A DNA stretch of 64,000 nt, from NCBI RefSeq assembly GCF_001307805.1, contig NZ_CP013862.1, positions 1,302,001 through 1,366,000 of the forward strand, in the 5' to 3' direction. Position numbers and translations under genes: made by a program. The notes beneath the pieces were generated by a model. It was not told where the DNA came from, made no database searches, and was given only the letters and a program-made list of their open reading frames with translations. Below are positions 33,290 through 42,729 of the stretch, piece after piece (the first letter of the stretch is position 1; every line of letters starts with the position of its first letter). The stretch comes from Lentibacillus amyloliquefaciens. GTDB lineage: Bacteria > Bacillota > Bacilli > Bacillales > Amphibacillaceae.

Positions 33290-34120
33290 TCACTTCATTT
33301 TTTGACATGAAACACAGACATGAGTTCCCCGTCCGCCGACTTTCATTTTCACAACGGGGTTGCCGCATGTTTTGCATGGCTCGTTTTCATGGCCGTAAAC
33401 AAACAACTCCTGCTGAAACATTCCCATATCGCCCTGGGAATTGACATACGACCGAATCGTGGTTCCTCCCTGGGCAACCGCCTCTTTCAAGGTGTGTATC
33501 GCTGCTTCCCAAATCGCTTTTGCTTCTCGTTTCTTCAATTTATTCGCTTTTTTCAACGGATGAATATGTGCTTTAAACAATGTTTCGTCAACATAAATAT
33601 TTCCCAAACCGGCAACAACCGCCTGATCCAACAATACCGATTTGATGACACGGTCGGTTTTTTTTAGCTTCTGGTAAAAATAATCCAGCGTAAATGCTTC
33701 ATCAAACGGATCCGGGCCAAGTTGGTTCAGCGGTTTATTGTTCCGTTCATCTCCTTTTTTAAATAGATGCATCGTCCCGAATTTGCGCACATCGTTGTAG
33801 CGGAGTTCTTCCCCGTTATTAAATTTAAAAATGACGTGTGTATGTTTTTTTAACGGTTCTGCTGACGGATGAACACTGTACTTGCCTTCCATCCGCAAAT
33901 GGGATACCAAAACAGCATCATCCAGTTCAAACAACAAAAATTTCCCTCTCCGGTGTATATCCCGAATCGATTGTTCCGTTAAAAGGTGTTTAAAATGATC
34001 AATATCATCGGGCTGTTTAATGATATTCGGCCAAAATACAGATACATCCGTAATGGTTTTATCGATTACAAATCGTTTGAGTGTATTTTTTATCGTCTCG
34101 ACTTCTGGTAATTCCGGCAT
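33290..34120 (-). CDS. mutM: Formamidopyrimidine-DNA glycosylase
   Basis: MutM removes 8-oxoguanine and formamidopyrimidines from DNA and cleaves the abasic site. The 276-residue protein begins MPELPEVETIK, with Pro2 as the Schiff-base nucleophile and Glu3 as general acid. It has the helix-two-turn-helix (VVAGLGNIYVDETLFKAHIHP) and a C-terminal zinc finger CKTCGNPVVKMKVGGRGTHVCVSC. It is 12 bp downstream of polA and just upstream of coaE, a repair-linked operon. Confidence 0.97.
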   Translation of the reverse strand: MPELPEVETIKNTLKRFVIDKTITDVSVFWPNIIKQPDDIDHFKHLLTEQSIRDIHRRGKFLLFELDDAVLVSHLRMEGKYSVHPSAEPLKKHTHVIFKFNNGEELRYNDVRKFGTMHLFKKGDERNNKPLNQLGPDPFDEAFTLDYFYQKLKKTDRVIKSVLLDQAVVAGLGNIYVDETLFKAHIHPLKKANKLKKREAKAIWEAAIHTLKEAVAQGGTTIRSYVNSQGDMGMFQQELFVYGHENEPCKTCGNPVVKMKVGGRGTHVCVSCQKMK

Positions 34121-34132
34121 GTCATCTTCCCC

Positions 34133-36772
34133 TTATTTTGCATCAAACCAGCTCTCACCGTATTCATAATCCACTTTCAACGGAACATTTAAATCCACGG
34201 TTTTTTCCATGATGGCTGGCACAATTTCTTTTAGTTGTTCAATTTCCTCTTGTGGTGCTTCCAGAATCAATTCGTCATGCACCTGCAAAAGCATGCGCGC
34301 TTCAAGTTTTTCATCGTTTAGTTTTTCATGCAAATCGATCATTGCTTTTTTGATAATATCGGCAGCGCTGCCCTGAATCGGCGTATTCATTGCCGTCCGT
34401 TCAGCAAATGATCGCCGGTTGAAATTCCGGCTTGTAATTTCCGGCAAATAGCGTCTGCGTTTCATTAAAGTTGTAACATAACCCTGATGCTTTGCCTCCT
34501 GGACAATGTCATCCATATACGCTTTTACGTCAGGGTAGCTTTCAAAATAACGTTCAATGAACTGCTTGGCTTCTTTTCTTGTTATACCAAGATTCTGCGA
34601 AAGCCCGTAATCACTGATGCCATAAACAATCCCGAAGTTGACCGCTTTGGCTTGGCGTCGCATATTATCTGTAACCTTTCCCCGCTCAACATTGAACACA
34701 TCCATTGCTGTTTGGGTATGAATATCAAGATTGTTCGTGAACGCTTCAACAAGCTTTTCATCACCGGCGATATGGGCAAGCACCCGCAGTTCAATCTGTG
34801 AATAGTCAGCAGCAAACATGACCCAGTCTCTTTTGGACGGCACGAATGCCTGGCGAATCTTGCGCCCCTCCTCCAGCCGAATCGGGATATTCTGCAAATT
34901 TGGTTCGACTGAACTCAAACGGCCTGTCTGTGTCAGTGCCTGATTAAAGCGCGTATGGATTTTTTGTGTTCCTTGATCCACCACTTTCAAGAGTCCTGCG
35001 ATATAAGTTGACTGCAGCTTACCCAATTGCCGGTAGAGCAGCAGTTTCGGAATAATGGCGTGTTCATTTTGCAGCTGTTCCAGCACATCCGCCGCCGTGG
35101 AATAGCCTGTTTTCGTTTTTTTGATGACAGGCAATCCCAGTTTTTCAAACAGAATCGGTCCAAGCTGTTTCGGTGAATTCAAATTAAATTCTTCGCCGGC
35201 AAGTTCATATATTTCCCGCTCTAAATCATCCAGCCGTTGTTTTAGATCATCGCCCATTTCCCGGATGCGTTCTACGTCAACCAAGACACCGGTGTGCTCC
35301 ATTTCACCCAGAATTAGGGCAAGCGGCATTTCCAGTTCCTTAAGCAGCTCGTATTGTTCATTCACTTTCAGCTGTTCTTTCATTTCTTCTTTTATTTGAA
35401 ATAAGACGTTTGCTTTCCGGGCAACATGTTCTGTCAGCTTGTCCTGTTCAGGCACTTTCATTTTGGCGCCCTTCCCGTAAACCTCTTCATCAAACTGCAC
35501 ATCCGTCTCGCCCATCCGATGCGCAATCGCCGGAATATCGTGGTTGTTCTCAGCCGGATTGAGCAGATACGATGTCAGCAGCATATCAAACGTGATGCCT
35601 TTTATCTGGATATCGTTATTCAGCAAGGTCACAAGCGTTTTCTTCGCATCAAAAACAACTTTTGACTTACTTCTGTCTTCAGCCCATGATTTAAAGGCTT
35701 CTGATTCAATAGCCGTTTCGGTTGGGATAAAGTATGCACCCGATTGGTTCACAACGCCAACGCCTTCAATCTTTCCATAGTGATAATTTTCCTCAAGCAT
35801 TTCCAGCACCAATGCAGTCTCACCACCGAGCATCTCTTCAGTGAGGTCATTGACAACTATATAGTCAATTTCACTTAGTTCAACCCGCTCCTCATCTTCA
35901 TCAGCATCCTCGCTATCAATCCGGTTCAAAAGCGACTGAAAGCCCAGATCCTTAAAAATGGTGCTGACTTCAGCTTGCGGATAGCCTGCATAAGTTATTT
36001 TCTCAAGCGCAACGTCAATGGGTGATTCACGGTCAATGATGACAAGCTTTTTGCTCATGAACGCATCTTCTTTATGATTTTCCAGCTTCTCTTTTAATTT
36101 CTTGCCGCTTACATCATCAAGATTTTCATAGACATTATCCACCGTTTCAAATTGCTTCAGCAGTTTGGTGGCCGTTTTTTCCCCAACACCGGGAACCCCC
36201 GGGATATTGTCCGAACTGTCGCCCATTAAAGCTTTCAGATCGATAATTTGTTCAGGCGATATAGACATCTTTTCCTGCATGAAATCAGGCGTATACGCTT
36301 CAATGTCAGTGATGCCTTTTTTGGTCAAGTTCACAGTTACCTTGTCCGATACAAGCTGCAGCAGGTCTTTGTCACCGGAAATAACCGTGACGTCCCAGTT
36401 CTCCTCCTGCGCCTGTTTTGAAAGTGTGCCGATAATATCATCAGCCTCATACAAATCAAGCTGATAATGTGAAATATTAAAAGCATCAAGCAATTCTTTC
36501 AAAAGCGGTATCTGCTCCGACAACTCGGGCGGTGTCTTTTGTCTTCCGCCTTTATATTCTTTATACGTCTCATGGCGGAAAGTGGTCTTCCCGGCATCAA
36601 ACGCCACCAGCATATGGGTTGGTTTCTCGTCCTCAAGAATTTTCAACAGCATATTAGTAAAACCGTAAACTGCATTCGTGTAAACTCCTTTATCATTGTT
36701 CAACAATGGCAAGGCAAAAAATGCCCTGTAAATTACACTATTTCCATCAATCAGTACAAGTTTATTACGCAT
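34133..36772 (-). CDS. polA: DNA polymerase I
   Basis: This 879-residue polymerase acts in Okazaki fragment processing and excision repair. Its N-terminal 5' nuclease domain has KLVLIDGNSVIYRAFFALP, DVTVISGDKDLLQLV and MGDSSDNIPGVPGVGEKTA. The central 3'-5' exonuclease fold appears inactive (KVVFDAKKTLV lacks the usual Asp-x-Glu), normal for Bacillus. The polymerase domain has FAADYSQIELRVLAHIAGD, RRQAKAVNFGIVYGISDYGL and LLQVHDELILEAP. The start is ATG 36772 with GGAGG 8 nt upstream; a TTG one codon earlier is ignored. It leads polA-mutM-coaE. Confidence 0.98.
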   Translation of the reverse strand: MRNKLVLIDGNSVIYRAFFALPLLNNDKGVYTNAVYGFTNMLLKILEDEKPTHMLVAFDAGKTTFRHETYKEYKGGRQKTPPELSEQIPLLKELLDAFNISHYQLDLYEADDIIGTLSKQAQEENWDVTVISGDKDLLQLVSDKVTVNLTKKGITDIEAYTPDFMQEKMSISPEQIIDLKALMGDSSDNIPGVPGVGEKTATKLLKQFETVDNVYENLDDVSGKKLKEKLENHKEDAFMSKKLVIIDRESPIDVALEKITYAGYPQAEVSTIFKDLGFQSLLNRIDSEDADEDEERVELSEIDYIVVNDLTEEMLGGETALVLEMLEENYHYGKIEGVGVVNQSGAYFIPTETAIESEAFKSWAEDRSKSKVVFDAKKTLVTLLNNDIQIKGITFDMLLTSYLLNPAENNHDIPAIAHRMGETDVQFDEEVYGKGAKMKVPEQDKLTEHVARKANVLFQIKEEMKEQLKVNEQYELLKELEMPLALILGEMEHTGVLVDVERIREMGDDLKQRLDDLEREIYELAGEEFNLNSPKQLGPILFEKLGLPVIKKTKTGYSTAADVLEQLQNEHAIIPKLLLYRQLGKLQSTYIAGLLKVVDQGTQKIHTRFNQALTQTGRLSSVEPNLQNIPIRLEEGRKIRQAFVPSKRDWVMFAADYSQIELRVLAHIAGDEKLVEAFTNNLDIHTQTAMDVFNVERGKVTDNMRRQAKAVNFGIVYGISDYGLSQNLGITRKEAKQFIERYFESYPDVKAYMDDIVQEAKHQGYVTTLMKRRRYLPEITSRNFNRRSFAERTAMNTPIQGSAADIIKKAMIDLHEKLNDEKLEARMLLQVHDELILEAPQEEIEQLKEIVPAIMEKTVDLNVPLKVDYEYGESWFDAK

Positions 36773-36884
36773 CAAACCGTCCTCCGATCAAGGCAATATA
36801 ATCATTGACTCTATTTTACCATAGTATAACAAAAAGCACGCTCCGTTAAGAGTAACGGTTTCCATTGAACCAGGTATATAGCTC

Positions 36885-37574
36885 CTACATCCACCATCCA
36901 GCAAACAATGGCGCAACCACCGATACCACAACCGCACTTACCACCATGGCAATGGTACTTACCGAGCCCTCAAGGGGATCGCGCTCCATGGCAATGGCAG
37001 TTCCGATAGCATGGCTTGCGCTGCCGATGCCGACACCGGTTCCGATATAATGATGGACACGAGTAAATTTAAGAATAAACGAACTGAGCATAGAACCGCC
37101 AATTCCTGCAATCATGACAAACACAGCAGCCAATGACTCAATCCCTCCTATCCCGGATGCCACTTCCATTGCAACCGGGGTCGTTGAATTTTTTGGTATG
37201 AGCGAGTAGATGATTTCCTCGCCTACACCTGCCCATTTGCTAAGCAGGATCCCGCTTGAGATACCTACTATTCCACCGATAACGGTTCCGGTCAAAATGG
37301 GGAAGGTCAACTGTTTCAGTGTATCCCGATGCTCATACAAAGGATAAGCTAAAGCGACTACGGCAGGTCCGAGCAGATGATTGATCCATCCGCCGCCAAT
37401 CATATAAATCTCATATGGAATTTGAAAAAGGAACAAACTCAAAACCAGTATCAATGTGGCAATAATGACAGGAGCCATGAACGTGTAGCGCCATTGCTGA
37501 TAAGCCTTCAGCCCAATGAAATAGCAGACAATCGTCCCAATTACCGCAACCAAGCCGATGATAAGATCATTCAT
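36885..37574 (-). CDS. lrgB: LrgB/CidB-family membrane protein
   Basis: This 229-residue protein has seven to eight membrane segments of the LrgB/YohK family: PYEIYMIGGGWINHLLGPAVVALAYPLYEHR, LIPKNSTTPVAMEVASGIGG and HYIGTGVGIGSASHAIGTA. With LrgA it modulates holin-like activity, murein hydrolase export or pyruvate transport; which applies here is unknown. Its start overlaps the lrgA end by 8 bp, so the two are cotranslated. No LytSR regulator is nearby. Confidence 0.9.
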   Translation of the reverse strand: MNDLIIGLVAVIGTIVCYFIGLKAYQQWRYTFMAPVIIATLILVLSLFLFQIPYEIYMIGGGWINHLLGPAVVALAYPLYEHRDTLKQLTFPILTGTVIGGIVGISSGILLSKWAGVGEEIIYSLIPKNSTTPVAMEVASGIGGIESLAAVFVMIAGIGGSMLSSFILKFTRVHHYIGTGVGIGSASHAIGTAIAMERDPLEGSVSTIAMVVSAVVVSVVAPLFAGWWM

Positions 37575-37944
37575 TACTGTGGCCCCTTTCTTTATGCTTA
37601 ATCAGTAATTGGCTGGTATGGCCGGCAGAGACCATCACCATGAATGTACTTAATAGACCAACGATCACTAACAGCATGCCTTCCCCTGAAAATAGATCCA
37701 GATAATTGATGATACCAACCGTAGCAGGAATAAAGAATAATGCCAGATGCTTGATGAAAAATCGTGCACCACCCTCCACCCAAGGAGCTTTCATAATTCC
37801 TGTCATCAGCAGGATAAATAAAAGAATCAGACCGATGATACTTCCCGGAATAAACAGGCCAAATATCTGCTGGATCCATGTTCCCATTAAATAGAAAGCA
37901 TATAGCACTCCGATATGAAGAACTATTTTCATAGCATTTACCAA
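37567..37944 (-). CDS. lrgA: LrgA/CidA-family holin-like protein
   Basis: This 125-residue protein with four membrane segments is typical of LrgA/CidA: GTWIQQIFGLFIPGSIIGLILLFILL, ARFFIKHLALFFIPATVGIINYLDLF and a charged C-terminus (LLIKHKERGHSNE). It starts with TTG at 37944, with GAGGTGA 6 nt upstream. It forms a two-gene operon with lrgB downstream. Family members are proposed to form oligomeric pores controlled by LrgB or by metabolic state. Confidence 0.9.
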   Translation of the reverse strand: MVNAMKIVLHIGVLYAFYLMGTWIQQIFGLFIPGSIIGLILLFILLMTGIMKAPWVEGGARFFIKHLALFFIPATVGIINYLDLFSGEGMLLVIVGLLSTFMVMVSAGHTSQLLIKHKERGHSNE

Positions 37945-38022
37945 TCAGGGTCACCTCATTTTTATTTCCATCCATTAAGTATAGCAAAAATGCCTAAATC
38001 ACAGAAATAATGTTCACTAACA

Positions 38023-38068
38023 AAAAATGACTACCAAATTAATCTGCAATTTGATAGTCATTTTTGCT
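38023..38068. terminator. Bidirectional hairpin terminator upstream of lrgA
   Basis: AAAAATGACTACCAAATT pairs with AATTTGATAGTCATTTTT with one mismatch. Its minus-strand side ends phoPR readthrough. Confidence 0.8.
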
Positions 38069-38109
38069 AACAATTTTAATGTTTGTGACAGGTCACGGAA
38101 TGCTTTAGG

Positions 38110-39492
38110 TTAAGAGGATGCTTTTTCGTTTTTTGGCAAATAAACATGAAACACTGATCCTTCACCCGGTCCACTGTCAACCGAAATTGTCCCGTCATGA
38201 ACATCCACAATATGTTTGACAATTGCCAGACCAAGCCCTGTTCCGCCGGTGTTCCGGCTTCGTGCTTTATCAACACGATAGAAACGTTCAAATATTCTCG
38301 GTACAGCCTCCTCAGAGATGCCGATTCCATCATCCGATACCCGGATATGAACATTTTCACCCTCATCTGAAACTTTCAAGTTGACAGCACCCGTTTCAGC
38401 TGTATAACTGATTGCATTTGACAGCAAGTTTATGAGGATTTGTTTAACAAGTTGAGCCTCAGCTTCAAACGTGATTTCATTTTCAACATCAGTTCGTAAT
38501 GCAATACCCTTCTGTTCTGCACCCTGTGTAATAATCGGAAGCACTTCATCAACCAGACTATTAACATCAACCGTTGTTTTCACCAGTTTGAAATCGTCTT
38601 TTTCCAATCTGGACAGCTTTAATAAATCCTCGAGCAGATCCTGTAGGCGTGTGCTTTCATCATGAATAATCGTTAGGAAATGATGCAGTGAATCTCTATC
38701 ATGCATCGCACCATTCAGTAATGTCTCAGCAAAGCCGCTGATTGACGTGACCGGAGTCTTCAGCTCATGTGAAACGTTAGCTACAAAATCTTTGCGCATC
38801 AGTTCCAGCTTTTTCAAATGCGTAATATCATATAATAACAGGACGACGCCTTTTGGCATATTACGTTCATTGAATATAGGCGCACCGATAATTTCAATAT
38901 ATTTTTTGTCCACCCCAATAAACTGCGTAAATGAATGGGTAATATTTTTCTCATACAGAAAAGCTTCCTGAACAGTTTTGTGAATCGTTTCGTTTTCCAG
39001 AACATCATAATATAAATAACCATGATAATTACGATATTCTCCGCCAAAAAGGGAAATAAATTTTCGGTTCACCAGATGTATGTAGCCTTTTTCATCAATC
39101 AGAACCAGCCCGCTTTGTGTATTATCGATGACAGTTGAAAGCTGTTCTTCCTGTACCTGTTCCTGTATTTTAAATTCACTCACGTTTCGCGCCAGAACAT
39201 TCAGTTTATCATTGAGCTCACCAATGATTCCGCCTGTCGAATGATGAACGCGCGCACGATAATTGCCTTTAATAAACTCATCAACTGTTTGGGAAGCTTT
39301 TTTAATCGGTTTCATAAATTTATCATAAATGTGCAGCAACATAATAATAAGCATGAAATATTCGACAGCTAAAATCGATAATAGGATGATGTATTCAGTT
39401 GTTATTTGGCTGATAACAAGGCCGGTCACCACGACCAATACAAAAAGGCCGGTGTGATAGACCAACAGTGGTTTTGTAAATAATGGTTTCAT
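38110..39492 (-). CDS. phoR: PhoR-type sensor histidine kinase, short form
   Basis: This 460-residue membrane kinase is the partner of PhoP in phosphate-starvation control. It has two membrane segments (about 12-30 and 33-56) with almost no extracytoplasmic loop, a HAMP-like region (IYDKFMKPIKKASQTVDEFI), a PAS domain (DNTQSGLVLIDEKGYIHLVN), the phosphoacceptor in FVANVSHELKTPVTS, and ATPase motifs NLLSNAISY, DDGIGI and GTGLGL. B. subtilis PhoR is about 120 residues longer because of its large extracellular sensor domain, absent here. The phoR start overlaps the phoP stop by 4 bp. Confidence 0.9.
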   Translation of the reverse strand: MKPLFTKPLLVYHTGLFVLVVVTGLVISQITTEYIILLSILAVEYFMLIIMLLHIYDKFMKPIKKASQTVDEFIKGNYRARVHHSTGGIIGELNDKLNVLARNVSEFKIQEQVQEEQLSTVIDNTQSGLVLIDEKGYIHLVNRKFISLFGGEYRNYHGYLYYDVLENETIHKTVQEAFLYEKNITHSFTQFIGVDKKYIEIIGAPIFNERNMPKGVVLLLYDITHLKKLELMRKDFVANVSHELKTPVTSISGFAETLLNGAMHDRDSLHHFLTIIHDESTRLQDLLEDLLKLSRLEKDDFKLVKTTVDVNSLVDEVLPIITQGAEQKGIALRTDVENEITFEAEAQLVKQILINLLSNAISYTAETGAVNLKVSDEGENVHIRVSDDGIGISEEAVPRIFERFYRVDKARSRNTGGTGLGLAIVKHIVDVHDGTISVDSGPGEGSVFHVYLPKNEKASS

Positions 39493-40184
39493 ACTTTCGG
39501 TCGCTCCAATTTATACCCGAGGCCTCTGACAGTTTTAATATATGTTGGCTTTTTAGTATCAGGCTCAATTTTTTCACGCAAATGGCTGACGTGAACATCA
39601 ACGATCCGCGTGTCTCCTGCAAAGTCATAATTCCATACTGCGCTTAAAAGCTTGTCCCGGGATAATACGATTCCTTTATTAGAAACAAAATAATATAAGA
39701 GTTCGAATTCCTTTCGAGTAAACATCAGCCCTTCGCCATTTATTTCAGCTTCATACCGGTCAGGATAAATGGTTAAATCGCCAACCTGCATGGATATGCC
39801 GGGAGATTCCTCTGCCTTAATCGAACGGCGCAGAATCGCCTTAATTCGGGCTACAACTTCCTTTGGACTGAAGGGTTTTGTTAAATAATCATCGGCTCCC
39901 AGTTCAAGCCCCAATATTTTATCGATTTCATCATCCTTTGCCGTCAGCATCAAAATCGGTGTATCGATTTTATTTGATCGTAAATGCTTACATACTTCCG
40001 TTCCGTCCATTTCAGGCAGCATCAAATCAAGAATAATTAAATCAAAGTCGCCTTCTTCAGCTTTTTGAACTGCTTCGAGGCCATCATAAGCAACATCTGT
40101 TTCAAAACCTGCCTGTTCCACATTGAACTTAAGCAACGTCACAATTGATGCTTCATCATCAACGATCAGAATTCGCTGTCTCAT
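39489..40184 (-). CDS. phoP: PhoP-type response regulator
   Basis: This 231-residue OmpR/PhoB-class regulator has an acidic pocket at DD (residues 9-10), the phosphorylated D53 in LIILDLMLPEMDG, T81-region and K103-region residues in MLTAKDDEIDK and YLTKPFSPKEV, and a winged helix ending RIVDVHVSHLREKIEPDTKKPTYIKTVRGLGYKLE. It activates or represses Pho genes under phosphate limitation. It has its own promoter and forms phoP-phoR. In B. subtilis mdh lies directly upstream; here a large repeat and a MaoC gene occupy that place. Confidence 0.95.
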   Translation of the reverse strand: MRQRILIVDDEASIVTLLKFNVEQAGFETDVAYDGLEAVQKAEEGDFDLIILDLMLPEMDGTEVCKHLRSNKIDTPILMLTAKDDEIDKILGLELGADDYLTKPFSPKEVVARIKAILRRSIKAEESPGISMQVGDLTIYPDRYEAEINGEGLMFTRKEFELLYYFVSNKGIVLSRDKLLSAVWNYDFAGDTRIVDVHVSHLREKIEPDTKKPTYIKTVRGLGYKLERPKV

Positions 40185-40222
40185 TCACAATCCTCATTTC
40201 TATGACAATCTCTACTAATCTC

Positions 40223-40251
40223 ATCATACACCGAAATGAAGGTGATGTGAA
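40223..40251 (-). promoter_or_regulatory. phoP promoter, possible Pho-box repeat
   Basis: On the minus strand TTCACA, 17 bp, TATGAT. TTCACA is followed 11 bp later by TTCATT, which resembles the 11-bp-spaced TT(A/C)ACA repeats bound by PhoP. The second half is poor, so autoregulation is only suggested. Confidence 0.5.
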
Positions 40252-40267
40252 CAGAATGAAATGTAAA

Positions 40268-40660
40268 GAAAAATTTACAATATCCATAAACTGCGACGTA
40301 CTTTAAATAATACCGCTCCGGAAATACACGCCGCGCACCTAAGGGCGGCTGGTGAGCCTCCTCGTGCTTGTCGCACTGCGGGGTCTCACCTATACCTCCC
40401 GTCCCGCAGGAGTCTCCGTGTATTTCCTACGCTGATGTCGCGCTTTATAATCTCATTATTTTAGAGCTTAACTAAACTTCTCTTGTGAATGTTGATTGGA
40501 GTGGAGGGCAGTCGACTCCTGCGGGAAAACGGGCAGCTGAGACCTGAGCAGGAAGCGCTTTTTGCTTCCGAGGAGGCTGAAGCGTTGCCCTAAGGTGCGC
40601 GACTGTCCGGAACGGAAATCAACATAGCACTTACGTCGCATTTTACATCAATAGTGTATC
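40268..40660. repeat. Large GC-rich palindromic repeat, locus 2 (two units)
   Basis: The left unit (40314-40427) is bounded by GGAAATACACG and CGTGTATTTCC. The right unit (about 40490-40620) contains GTCGACTCCTGCGGGA, GAGGAGGCTGAAGCG and CTAAGGTGCGCGAC in opposite orientation. Outer arms ATCCATAAACTGCGACGTA and TTACGTCGCATTTTACATCA match those of locus 1. Confidence 0.82.
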
Positions 40661-40685
40661 AAAATTCACAAAAGAAGCATGGGGT

Positions 40686-41162
40686 TTAAAAGAAATTTTC
40701 CAATGAACTTCCAGTGAGTAATTCGGGTTCATAAGCAGGACGGACATTAAGTTTTCCCTGCAAAACTGCATCTCCACTATGATCATAACCTTTGACTGAC
40801 AATGTTACTTCATGATGATCCACATCAATCGCGATAACTTCAAGTGTGAATGTGACTTCATTATAATGAGATACTGGTTTGGGAAATGTCATCTCGTGTT
40901 GGGTGATATGGCTACCGGGGCCTGGAAGATGCATGGAGACGATGGACGAAACCATTCCAAAAAGCATAACAGATGGAACAACAGGCTGTTTGTATGGTGT
41001 CTGTGTTGCATAGTCATGCTGAATATAAAGAGGGTTAGCATCATTCGTCAACCCTAAATATAATAATAAATCTTTATCTTTAATCAGTTGGGATGCCGTA
41101 TATGAGTCACCTATTTTTAGATCGTCAATTTTTTTGCCCAATTTTCTCTTTTGGCCAAGCAT
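40686..41162 (-). CDS. MaoC-like hotdog-fold dehydratase
   Basis: This 158-residue single hotdog-fold protein of the MaoC/(R)-hydratase group reads KIGDSYTASQLIKDKDLLLYLGLTNDANPLYIQHDYA, the catalytic Asp/His region typical of (R)-specific enoyl-CoA hydratases, then PVVPSVMLFGMVSSIVSMHLPGPGS and VTFTLEVIAIDVDHHEVTLSVKG. The substrate is probably an acyl-CoA or acyl-ACP; the exact role is unknown. It stands between icd and phoP, where mdh lies in B. subtilis, and is separated from icd by a terminator, so it is expressed alone. Confidence 0.85.
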   Translation of the reverse strand: MLGQKRKLGKKIDDLKIGDSYTASQLIKDKDLLLYLGLTNDANPLYIQHDYATQTPYKQPVVPSVMLFGMVSSIVSMHLPGPGSHITQHEMTFPKPVSHYNEVTFTLEVIAIDVDHHEVTLSVKGYDHSGDAVLQGKLNVRPAYEPELLTGSSLENFF

Positions 41163-41298
41163 TTAATCACCTCCGATTAATGTAAGCGTTTTCCATTATA
41201 TCATAAATTATATGTATTTTGTTATTTTCTAATCATTCAAAGTGATTGCTATCTTATATTCTATTGTTTAATGGAAGCGAATCAAAGCCAATAAAATG

Positions 41299-41337
41299 AA
41301 AAAGCTTCTTTTTACCTTAAGGCAAAAAGAAGCTTTT
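41299..41337. terminator. Terminator of citZ-icd
   Basis: AAAAGCTTCTTTTT pairs with AAAAAGAAGCTTTT around ACCTTAAGGC. Its minus side ends the icd mRNA. Confidence 0.88.
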
Positions 41338-41359
41338 CTGCTGATAAAACACTTATTTT

Positions 41360-42634
41360 TTAATCCATATTTTTGATGAGTTCATCACCGAACTCGGAAG
41401 TTTTCACTTCCGTTGCTCCGTCCATCATACGGGCAAAGTCATATGTTACGACTTTAGAAGCGATTGTTTTGTCCATTGCTTTTGTGATAAGGTTGGCTGC
41501 TTCTCTCCACTCAAGATGTTCTAACATCTCCACAGCAGAAAGAATAACCGATGATGGGTTTACTTTGTCCATACCTGCATATTTAGGTGCTGTACCATGC
41601 GTTGCTTCAAAAATAGCATGGCCTGTATCATAGTTGATATTCGCTCCTGGTGCGATACCAATTCCACCGACTTGTGCTGCCAATGCGTCGGAAATATAGT
41701 CACCATTCAGGTTCATGGTAGCAACAACATCAAACTCTTTTGGACGAGTGAGAATCTGCTGCAGGAAGATATCCGCAATCGCATCTTTGACTAGAAGCTT
41801 ACCGGCAGCAACTGCTTCATCCTGAGCTTTATTGCCTGCATCCTTGCCGTCTTTTTCAACAATCCGGTCATATTCAGCCCATGTAAAGACTTTATCACCG
41901 TATTCCTGTTCAGCAACTTCATAGCCCCATGCTTTGAAGGATCCTTCAGTAAATTTCATAATATTACCTTTATGGACTAACGTAACACTCTTACGTCCTT
42001 CATTCAGCGCATAATTGATAGCAGATCTTACAAGACGCTTCGTTCCCTCTTCTGAAACTGGCTTCACACCGATTCCGGATGTTTCAGGGAAGCGGATATT
42101 ATTGACGCCCATTTCACTTTGAAGGAAGTCAATGACTTTCTTGACCTCATCCGATCCTTTTTGCCACTCGATACCGGCATAGATATCTTCTGTATTTTCT
42201 CGGAAGATAGCCATGTCAACATCTTCCGGATTTTTGACAGGTGAAGGAACGCCAGTGAAATACTGCACGGGACGAAGACATGCGAACAAGTCCAGCTCCT
42301 GACGCAAAGCCACGTTCAGTGAACGGATCCCGCCGCCGATTGGTGTTGTAAGCGGCCCCTTAATTGCGATTTTATATTCATTAATCGTTTTAAGTGTTTC
42401 ATCCGGAAGCCATTCACCCGTTTTATCATAAGCCTTTTGTCCGGCATAAACTTCCTTCCAGTCAATTGCTTTTTCGCCATTATATGCTTTATCAACGGCA
42501 GCCTCAATTACACGGCGAGCTGCAGCCCAAATGTCCGGGCCAGTCCCATCGCCTTCAATAAATGGAATAATTGGACGATTTGGCACATTCATTTTCCCAT
42601 TATTCTCAACAGTAATTTTTTCCCCTTGTGTCAT
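41360..42634 (-). CDS. icd: NADP-dependent isocitrate dehydrogenase
   Basis: This 424-residue enzyme oxidatively decarboxylates isocitrate to 2-oxoglutarate in the TCA cycle. It has [14 protein letters not shown], the substrate-binding serine motif in [47 protein letters not shown] and the NADP loop [17 protein letters not shown]. It is downstream of citZ by about 95 bp in the same operon. In B. subtilis mdh follows icd; here a terminator ends the operon. Confidence 0.97.
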   Translation of the reverse strand: MTQGEKITVENNGKMNVPNRPIIPFIEGDGTGPDIWAAARRVIEAAVDKAYNGEKAIDWKEVYAGQKAYDKTGEWLPDETLKTINEYKIAIKGPLTTPIGGGIRSLNVALRQELDLFACLRPVQYFTGVPSPVKNPEDVDMAIFRENTEDIYAGIEWQKGSDEVKKVIDFLQSEMGVNNIRFPETSGIGVKPVSEEGTKRLVRSAINYALNEGRKSVTLVHKGNIMKFTEGSFKAWGYEVAEQEYGDKVFTWAEYDRIVEKDGKDAGNKAQDEAVAAGKLLVKDAIADIFLQQILTRPKEFDVVATMNLNGDYISDALAAQVGGIGIAPGANINYDTGHAIFEATHGTAPKYAGMDKVNPSSVILSAVEMLEHLEWREAANLITKAMDKTIASKVVTYDFARMMDGATEVKTSEFGDELIKNMD

Positions 42635-42729
42635 TGAAAATACCTCCTAGTCATCTACATTCATAATAAGTTTATCATATTATATAGTGAAACTTCATTC
42701 AGCAGGTGATTTTTCCTGCCGAATACTCA

